From Deinococcus sp. QL22 (GTDB lineage Bacteria > Deinococcota > Deinococci > Deinococcales > Deinococcaceae), in assembly GCF_023370075.1 (NCBI RefSeq), contig NZ_CP097149.1, positions 248,001-312,000 of the forward strand: a stretch of 64,000 nt of DNA. The letters are read 5' to 3'. A program made the translations under genes and the position numbers. The notes beneath the pieces were generated by a model. The model was given only the letters and a program-made list of their open reading frames with translations. It searched no databases and was not told the origin of the DNA. Positions 58,768-64,000 of this stretch are shown here, in pieces. The first letter of the stretch is position 1, and every line of letters begins with the position of its first letter.

Positions 58768-59310
58768 GTGACGCCTTTTGGTTCGCCCGACACGCGCCTG
58801 ATCGTCTTGCGGGGTAACTCTGGCTCTGGCAAAAGCAGCGTGGCCCGCGCACTGCGTCAGGCCTATGGCTACGGGCTAGCGTGGGTCGAGCAAGATTACC
58901 TGCGCCGAATTCTGCTCAGGGAACACGATCTTCCGGATGCAGCGAACATTGGTCTGATTGAACAGACCGTGCGGTACGCGCTTAATCACGGCTTTCATGT
59001 GGTTCTAGAGGGCATTCTGTATACCGATCACTACGGCGGGATGTTGCGAGGCCTACAGCGTGATCACGTCGGCACCACGCGCTTTTACTACTTTGACCTC
59101 GACTTTGAAGAGACGGCCAGGCGGCATGCTACCCGCCCGCAAGCGACTGAATTTAGCGTTGACGACATGAAGCCTTGGTTCCGCGCCTGTGACACCCTCA
59201 ATGTGCCTCAGGAGCAAATCTTTGATGCGTCCTTGTCTCTGGAAAATGTGACAGGCTTGATTTTGCAGAATATGGGGCCAGAGAGAAGCAACAAGATTAC
59301 TTCTCTCTGA
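58768..59310 (+). CDS. P-loop kinase-like NTPase
   Basis: The 180-residue product has Walker A GNSGSGKSS near residue 16 and a kinase-like body (VEQDYLRRILLREHDLPD, VVLEGILYTDHYG, YYFDLDFEETARRHATRP). It resembles uridine-kinase or zeta-type AAA_33 proteins; the phosphate acceptor is unknown. GTG start with leaderless-type promoter. A stem-loop overlaps its stop codon. It is divergent from the DMT-MarR run. Confidence 0.82.
   Translation: MTPFGSPDTRLIVLRGNSGSGKSSVARALRQAYGYGLAWVEQDYLRRILLREHDLPDAANIGLIEQTVRYALNHGFHVVLEGILYTDHYGGMLRGLQRDHVGTTRFYYFDLDFEETARRHATRPQATEFSVDDMKPWFRACDTLNVPQEQIFDASLSLENVTGLILQNMGPERSNKITSL
59280..59308 (+). terminator. Hairpin overlapping the kinase stop codon
   Basis: AGAGAGAAG (59280-59288) and CTTCTCTCT (59300-59308) are perfect 9-bp arms; the stop codon is 59308-59310. 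No long T-run follows. Confidence 0.55.
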
Positions 59311-59337
59311 AACTCTTCTGAACAGTTACCCAACTCC

Positions 59338-60558
59338 TCAGTTCACTTCCAGATAAATCGCCTTCAGGTATTCTGCTTCGGGGAACGAGGCGTGGTGGTC
59401 AGGGGCGTGGCGCGTGGTGCGCTGCTCGCGCCAGCCCCGGCCACTGTGGTCGGCGGCCCCGCGCACCGCGTCCCAGAATTCGTCGGCGCTGACATGGGCG
59501 CTGCACGACGCACTGACGAGAATGCCGCCCGACGACAGATGCCGAATGGCATCGGCAGCCAGTTTGCCGTAAGCGCGAATGGCCCCTTCCCGCTCAGTTT
59601 CACGGCGGGCGAGGCTCGGGGGGTCGAGAATAATCAGGTCGAAAGTCAGGTCTGTATGGGCCAGCCAGTCGAACACATCGGCCTGAATGGTTTCGTGAAC
59701 GGCCTCTGCGATTCGCGGCTGGCCCGCGTTCATGGCAAAGTTGCTTCTGGCACTGGCGAGCGCGTGGGCGCTGAGATCAAGGCTGACCACGTCGGTGGCT
59801 CCGCCCCGCGCCGCATATAGACTGAAGCCGCCCGAGAACGAGAAGGCGTTCAGCACGCGCCGCCCCTTCGCCAGGCCTTCAACCCGGCGGCGGTTCTCAC
59901 GCTGATCGAGAAAAAACCCGGTTTTCTGGCCGCGCACCACGTCGGCCTCAAACACAATGCCCGTCTCATGAAAAACAACGGTGGACTGAGGCAAGTCGCC
60001 CTGCATGACCTGCCCATCGGCCAGCCCCGCCGCCCGCGCCCGCTCCTGAATGTTGCGGCTGAGGCGCAGCACCACCGCGAAATCGGGGAACCGTGCCGCC
60101 AGCAGCCCTAGCACCCGCTCCAGATGCGGAAACCAGGCCGCTGTGTACAGCTTGACCACCAGCACCGAGCCGTAGCGGTCGAGTACCAGTCCCGGCCAGC
60201 CGTCCGATTCGCCGTTGATCAGGCGGTAGCCGTCGGTATCGGGGCCAAACAGCGGCGTGCGGAGGTCGAGCGATTTATCCAGATGGGCCGCCCACCAAGC
60301 GTCATCAAGGGTGGCAGGCGCTCCGGCGTGCAGCACGCGCACCCGCAATGGCGACTGTGGATCGTACAGGCCGATAGCGAGAAAGCGGTCACGGCGGTCA
60401 TAGATGACGGCCAATTCTCCGGTGTCGCCCTCGCGGTTTTGCTCGCGCACGCTGGATTCGTAGACCCACGGATGGCCCGCCCGCACGTAGCCTTCTGCCG
60501 CCGCCGTAATGCGGAGGCGCAGGCGAGGGGGAGTTGGGACAGATTCGGGGGAAGACAT
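59338..60558 (-). CDS. Class I SAM-dependent rRNA methyltransferase (RlmI-like, PUA domain)
   Basis: The 406-residue product has an N-terminal PUA domain (about 10-85: [10 protein letters not shown]), a middle EEHEE-like domain and a C-terminal Rossmann methyltransferase with [20 protein letters not shown] and [13 protein letters not shown]. RlmI methylates C1962 of 23S rRNA (m5C); this relative may do the same or modify another RNA. ATG 60558 follows a leaderless-type box. Confidence 0.88.
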   Translation of the reverse strand: MSSPESVPTPPRLRLRITAAAEGYVRAGHPWVYESSVREQNREGDTGELAVIYDRRDRFLAIGLYDPQSPLRVRVLHAGAPATLDDAWWAAHLDKSLDLRTPLFGPDTDGYRLINGESDGWPGLVLDRYGSVLVVKLYTAAWFPHLERVLGLLAARFPDFAVVLRLSRNIQERARAAGLADGQVMQGDLPQSTVVFHETGIVFEADVVRGQKTGFFLDQRENRRRVEGLAKGRRVLNAFSFSGGFSLYAARGGATDVVSLDLSAHALASARSNFAMNAGQPRIAEAVHETIQADVFDWLAHTDLTFDLIILDPPSLARRETEREGAIRAYGKLAADAIRHLSSGGILVSASCSAHVSADEFWDAVRGAADHSGRGWREQRTTRHAPDHHASFPEAEYLKAIYLEVN

Positions 60559-60564
60559 CCCTAG

Positions 60565-60570
60565 AGGTTA
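60565..60570 (-). promoter_or_regulatory. Leaderless-type -10 box for the RlmI-like gene
   Basis: TAACCT on the minus strand, 6 bases before ATG 60558. Confidence 0.55.
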
Positions 60571-60631
60571 GCGCAAGCGGCGAAAGAGGAGCGGATAGGC
60601 AAATGAAGCAACGCGCCTTAAAAGTCCACCA

Positions 60632-60637
60632 TAAAGT
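60632..60637 (+). promoter_or_regulatory. Leaderless-type -10 box for the lipoprotein gene
   Basis: TAAAGT, 7 bases before GTG 60645; it supports GTG over upstream ATGs. Confidence 0.5.
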
Positions 60638-60644
60638 TTTAGGT

Positions 60645-61310
60645 GTGAAACGCCTCATGCTTCCGCTGATCAGTACCGCCCTTCTGCTGGCGGCTTGTGG
60701 TGGTGGCGACCCAACCCCACCACAGCCACAGCCTGCACCAGTGCGCACACCAACGCTGCATCAGGGCGTATGGGCATGGGCTGCGGCCAACACTTCGGGC
60801 ACGATAGTGGGGAGCGGCGTATTGATCCTGTCCGAACAGGTCATTGAATCTGGACGCCCAGTTGCGCTTGGCATCTACACCAACGAGAGCCAGACACAAA
60901 CGGGAGTTACGGTAGTTGGGCCGATTACAGCAGCGGGGAAATTGGAAACTGCGTTCTCATATGACCTAAGCACGACTGGCAACAATATCTATCTGGCCGC
61001 CAGCGACACCGATGGACAATTTGAAAACTATCAAGGTTCGGCAGCCTTTTTTGGGGGAGGCGAAATATTCAGTCGCACGGCACAGCAACCCGGTCAGGCA
61101 GTGTATGTCGGCATTTTGCAAGCCTCTACTGAAGTGCCCACGAGCCAGAGTGCAAAAATTCAGGCCCAAAGCGCCGCCCGCACCTTGGCCGTTGATGCTG
61201 TGAAACGACAATTTGCCAGCAACCGCACCACGAAGCTGAATTTGGCCTCAGCCAGCCAGAACTTCAGCCCATTGCAGAGTGCGGCGGCAAAGCTGTTGAA
61301 TAACCGCTAA
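60645..61310 (+). CDS. Predicted lipoprotein, 221 aa
   Basis: The GTG start gives MKRLMLPLISTALLLAACGGG, a clean lipoprotein signal with lipobox LAAC; longer upstream starts would bury it. The mature part begins with a Pro/Gln linker (about 20-35) and a beta-rich domain (about 37-150: GVWAWAAANTSGTIVGSGVLIL). A C-terminal Ala/Gln-rich helix (about 160-221) ends KLLNNR. No family is recognised. Confidence 0.75.
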   Translation: MKRLMLPLISTALLLAACGGGDPTPPQPQPAPVRTPTLHQGVWAWAAANTSGTIVGSGVLILSEQVIESGRPVALGIYTNESQTQTGVTVVGPITAAGKLETAFSYDLSTTGNNIYLAASDTDGQFENYQGSAAFFGGGEIFSRTAQQPGQAVYVGILQASTEVPTSQSAKIQAQSAARTLAVDAVKRQFASNRTTKLNLASASQNFSPLQSAAAKLLNNR

Positions 61311-61329
61311 GACCAGAGCAAAAAAGAGA

Positions 61330-61357
61330 GGGGCCACCGAATCAACCCGGTGGCCCC
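61330..61357 (+). terminator. Bidirectional terminator
   Basis: GGGGCCACCG (61330-61339) pairs with CGGTGGCCCC (61348-61357), followed by TTCTCATAATTTTT. An A-run lies on the left, so it can serve the converging thiolase as well. Confidence 0.9.
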
Positions 61358-61374
61358 TTCTCATAATTTTTGCC

Positions 61375-62580
61375 TCAATCTGCCGCTAACGTCACGTCTG
61401 CCGGGTAGACCTCGATAATCCCTGCCGCGCCCATGCCGCCGCCGATGCACATGGTAATCAGGGCTTTGCCGCCGCCGCGCCGCTGAAGCTCGTAGATGGC
61501 GCTCGTGGCAAGCTTGGCCCCGGAGCAGCCCAGCGGATGCCCCAGAGCAATCGCACCGCCGTTCACGTTCATGATGTCCTGATCCAGCCCGAGTTCGCGG
61601 GCCACGGCGAGGCTCTGTGCCGCAAACGCTTCGTTCAGTTCGATCAGGTCGATATCGGCCAACGTGAGACCCGTTTGGGCCAGCACTTTGGGCACGGCTT
61701 TCACGGGGCCGATGCCCATCAGTTCGGGTTCCACGCCTGCCACCGCAAAGCCGAGGAACTTCGCCAGCGGTTTGATGCCGAGTTCCTGCGCCTTCTCGCC
61801 GCTCATGATCAGCACGGCTGCCGCACCATCCGAGAAGGGGCTGGAATTGGCCGCGCTGACGCTGCCGCCCATCTTGAAAGCGGGGCGTACTTTGGCCATA
61901 TCGGCAATGTTGGCGTCGCGGCGAATCAGTTCATCTTTGTCGAAGTTGACGGTGGTGGACGTGATCTTGGTGCCCTTCACCTTGTCCACGCGCACCGGCA
62001 CGGCAATGATTTCGGCGTCGAATTTGCCCGCATCCTGCGCGGCGGCGGCCCGCTGGTGGCTGCGGTAGGCAAAGGCATCCTGATCTTCACGCGACACGCC
62101 GTATTTGGCGGCCACGTTTTCGGCGGTCAGGCCCATGCCGATGTACGCGCCGGGACGCACGTCCACCAGTTCGGGATTCGGGCTGGGGTTGTGGCCGCTC
62201 ATGGGTACCATGCTCATGCTTTCCACGCCGCCCGCCAGCATCACGTCGGCCTGCCCGGACTGAATGGCTGCCGCCGCCATAGCGATGGTTTGCAGCCCGC
62301 TGGAGCAAAAGCGGTTCACGGTCACGCCGCCCACCGTATCGGGCATTCCGGCCCGCAGCGCTGCCATTCGCGCCACATTCAAGCCCTGTTCGGCTTCGGG
62401 AATGGCGCAGCCCAGATACACGTCTTCCACGAGGGACACGTCAACGCCTGCCCGCCGCACGGCTTCATTCAGCACGAGGGCGGCCAGATCATCGGGGCGA
62501 GTGTTGGCGAGCGTGCCTTTAACGCCCCGGCCTACAGGGGTACGAACGGCTGAAACGATAACTGCGTCACGTAAAGTCAT
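61375..62580 (-). CDS. Acetyl-CoA C-acyltransferase (thiolase)
   Basis: Thiolases cleave 3-ketoacyl-CoA or condense two acetyl-CoA. The 401-residue product has nucleophile C92 in [26 protein letters not shown] with the catalytic His, and [10 protein letters not shown] with the second Cys. It is of the FadA/PhaA type; degradative and biosynthetic roles cannot be separated. ATG 62580 has a strong GGAAGGAG just upstream, which is inside the 3' end of the preceding broken gene. Confidence 0.94.
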   Translation of the reverse strand: MTLRDAVIVSAVRTPVGRGVKGTLANTRPDDLAALVLNEAVRRAGVDVSLVEDVYLGCAIPEAEQGLNVARMAALRAGMPDTVGGVTVNRFCSSGLQTIAMAAAAIQSGQADVMLAGGVESMSMVPMSGHNPSPNPELVDVRPGAYIGMGLTAENVAAKYGVSREDQDAFAYRSHQRAAAAQDAGKFDAEIIAVPVRVDKVKGTKITSTTVNFDKDELIRRDANIADMAKVRPAFKMGGSVSAANSSPFSDGAAAVLIMSGEKAQELGIKPLAKFLGFAVAGVEPELMGIGPVKAVPKVLAQTGLTLADIDLIELNEAFAAQSLAVARELGLDQDIMNVNGGAIALGHPLGCSGAKLATSAIYELQRRGGGKALITMCIGGGMGAAGIIEVYPADVTLAAD

Positions 62581-63038
62581 GATGATTCTCCTTCCGAACA
62601 TGCACCAAATTCCATACGGTCTGGTGCGCTTCTCTGAGGTTGTTCTTTTCTAAAGCCTGCTGTAAGTCACCTAACACAGCCGTTTCCACCGAAGAGCGCG
62701 CCGCTATCCATTCGTCGAAGGCTGTAAACCTTAACTCTAGAATCACGGAACAAACACTGTGGGTATGGTCTGTTGTTCTGGCACACTGCACCACGAATCT
62801 TGTAGTCGCTTGGCCTAAGCCAAGTACGAACGTTCCATTCTAGAGTACCGGGTGCCAGCTCAAAACTTATATAAGACGTGACTACAGGGAACGGTATCCT
62901 TGCATCGTCGAACTGCGTACCATCTTTACAATTTTCGATGTCATCCAACTTACTCCTCAATCCATTGAAAACTCTGACGGCAGCATGTCGGAATCTATCT
63001 ACAGAGCTTAGTGTCTCGTAGAACTCTGGGAGCGTCAT
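62567..63038 (-). pseudogene. Unknown gene broken by a one-base frameshift
   Basis: One frame starts with ATG 63038 (MTLPEFYETLSSVDRFRH) and reads well to SFELAPGTLEW at about 62840. The sense then continues in another frame as TFVLGLGQATTRFVVQ, TDHTHSVCSVILELRFTAF and DEWIAARSSVETAVLGDLQQ to 62567. Removing one base after TGG at about 62839 joins them into a protein of about 157 residues. The DNA is less GC-rich than its neighbours, suggesting acquisition. No family is recognised. The start overlaps the stop of the alpha/beta hydrolase gene (ATGA). Confidence 0.6.
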
Positions 63039-64000
63039 CCCACACCCCCCACCACCCGCGCCACAAACCCCTCTACCGCTGCGTCATATTTCTCCGGGTC
63101 TATGTTCCACACCCGAATATGTTTGCCGCCTTCTACGCGGTGGTATTCCACGATGTCGGGGCGGGCGGCGGCCAGCGCATCGGCCTGAGCAATAGGAATG
63201 GTACGGTCGCGCGTGCCATGAAACAGCAAAATCGGCACAGTAAAGCGGGGCGCGGCCTGAAGCTGGTCTACAGCGTCGAAGTCCTGCCCCGAGCGGCGGG
63301 TCACGAGGCGCTGCACAAAGCGGGCGGTCTGGCGGGCCATGATGGGCGGCAGGCCAAAGCGTTGCCCCTGCCAGCGAATCGTATCGCGCCAGTCGAGGGC
63401 CGGACAGTCCAGCATGACGCCCAGCACGGGAATGGGAAAGGGTTGGAACTTCTCGCGCAGCACGCTCAGGGCCACGTTGCCGCCCATGCTAAAGCCGTAC
63501 AACACGGCGCGGCGGTAGCCATTGGCTTTGGCCCACTCCAATGCGGCCAGCACGTCTTCGGCCTCAGTGTCACCCAGAGAGTGGTAGCCCTTGCCGATGC
63601 GCGGCGCACCAAACGCATTGCGGAAGGTGACGAACAACGAGCCTGCCCCGGTGCGCTGCAATGCCGGAAGCATCCGGAGCGCCTGAGAACGCTGCCCGCC
63701 GTGCCCGTGAATCACGATGATCAGCGTGTCAGGTTCGCCGGAACTTGGGGGAATGTGCCAGGCGGGCATCTCCCCCACTGGCGTAGAGACGGTGGTGTCG
63801 GTGTAGTCCACGCCCAATTGGGCAGGCGTGCCGTTGTACACGAAGCTGGAGGCCCATGCCAAGGCTCCGTGCGGCAGCACGCCGCGTTCTTCTTGCACGC
63901 CGCGCCGCACCAGGGTTCCGGCCAGGCGTGGCGGCCCCAGCACTGCGTGGCCTTTATTGGGCTTCAGCGGCACAATGCCGATTACGCCGCGTGACAGGGT
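63035..64000 (-). CDS. Alpha/beta hydrolase (5' end cut by window)
   Basis: The frame is open to base 64000, so the start lies outside; at least 321 residues are visible. The core has LIIVIHGHGG (oxyanion region), the nucleophile elbow GFSMGGN, an acid-side segment TVPILLFHGTRDRTIP with the Asp, and the catalytic His in VEGGKHIRVW. It resembles family S9/BAAT-like or acyl-hydrolase proteins; the substrate is unknown. A GTG at 63973 is possible, but the upstream codons (TLSRGVIGIV) read as coding, perhaps a membrane anchor. Confidence 0.85.
   Translation of the reverse strand, partial: TLSRGVIGIVPLKPNKGHAVLGPPRLAGTLVRRGVQEERGVLPHGALAWASSFVYNGTPAQLGVDYTDTTVSTPVGEMPAWHIPPSSGEPDTLIIVIHGHGGQRSQALRMLPALQRTGAGSLFVTFRNAFGAPRIGKGYHSLGDTEAEDVLAALEWAKANGYRRAVLYGFSMGGNVALSVLREKFQPFPIPVLGVMLDCPALDWRDTIRWQGQRFGLPPIMARQTARFVQRLVTRRSGQDFDAVDQLQAAPRFTVPILLFHGTRDRTIPIAQADALAAARPDIVEYHRVEGGKHIRVWNIDPEKYDAAVEGFVARVVGGVG

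Noticed and set aside
58768..59310. Zeta-type toxin of a toxin-antitoxin pair
   Set aside because: The P-loop fold is similar, but there is no small antitoxin gene next to it; neighbours are divergent or convergent.

Overview
The window looks like a chromosome segment from a Deinococcus-type bacterium (phylum Deinococcota). This is an inference from several features. The DNA is GC-rich. An SLH-domain, coiled-coil outer-membrane protein sits beside a homocitrate synthase of the alpha-aminoadipate lysine route. About twenty genes have a TANNNT -10 box only 5-8 bases before an ATG or GTG, which is the leaderless-mRNA layout known from Deinococcus. No rRNA genes and no CRISPR array were seen, and one tRNA is present.

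Layout. 1-3.7 kb: the end of a probable integrated element, with an erythromycin-esterase-like protein (cut by the window edge), a small unknown, a PQQ-like exported protein and a tyrosine integrase lying against tRNA-Leu(CAA). 3.8-6.3 kb: a tightly coupled run of a small membrane protein, an MBL-fold hydrolase and purD. 6.6-14.6 kb: housekeeping and accessory singletons (amino-acid binding protein, RNHCP protein, MOSC protein, msrA, TauE/SafE exporter, tyrA with ACT domain, acyltransferase, alpha/beta hydrolase). 14.8-21.2 kb: argS, three exported beta-sandwich-type proteins (one frameshifted) and an exported N-acetylmuramoyl-L-alanine amidase. 21.3-28.4 kb: RelA/SpoT-domain protein, homocitrate synthase, PhzF-like isomerase, BenE transporter, class V aminotransferase, pyrF.

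28.4-36.6 kb is a sulfur-assimilation island: an Rrf2 regulator with three cysteines, a DUF4395 membrane protein, siroheme sulfite reductase, APS kinase, APS/PAPS reductase, ATP sulfurylase and a sulfonate-type ABC transporter. Together these could import sulfur compounds and carry sulfate through APS/PAPS and sulfite to sulfide. A palindrome overlaps the promoter of the reductase operon. A decayed IS5-type transposase, two related purine phosphoribosyltransferases and the SLH surface protein follow, then deoD and rlmN.

42.4-51.1 kb is the most unusual block. It is one tightly spaced operon in which the NADH sensor Rex lies between envelope genes: a TPR protein, a double-SPOR membrane protein, a lipoprotein and a 1464-residue Ig-like lipoprotein built from an A-B-C module super-repeat. 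The right part holds cpdB, a split glycolate oxidase (glcF, glcD, glcE), an NTF2-like protein, a MarR regulator with a two-gene DMT exporter and a clear operator, a P-loop kinase, an RlmI-like methyltransferase, a lipoprotein, a thiolase, a frameshifted unknown gene and an alpha/beta hydrolase cut by the right edge.

Intergenic DNA carries a family of short interspersed repeats (TCTAAGGGTC units, often followed by a C-rich module) in at least seven places, plus three larger inverted-repeat elements. Most long open frames antisense to the genes listed are GC-driven shadows and were left out.
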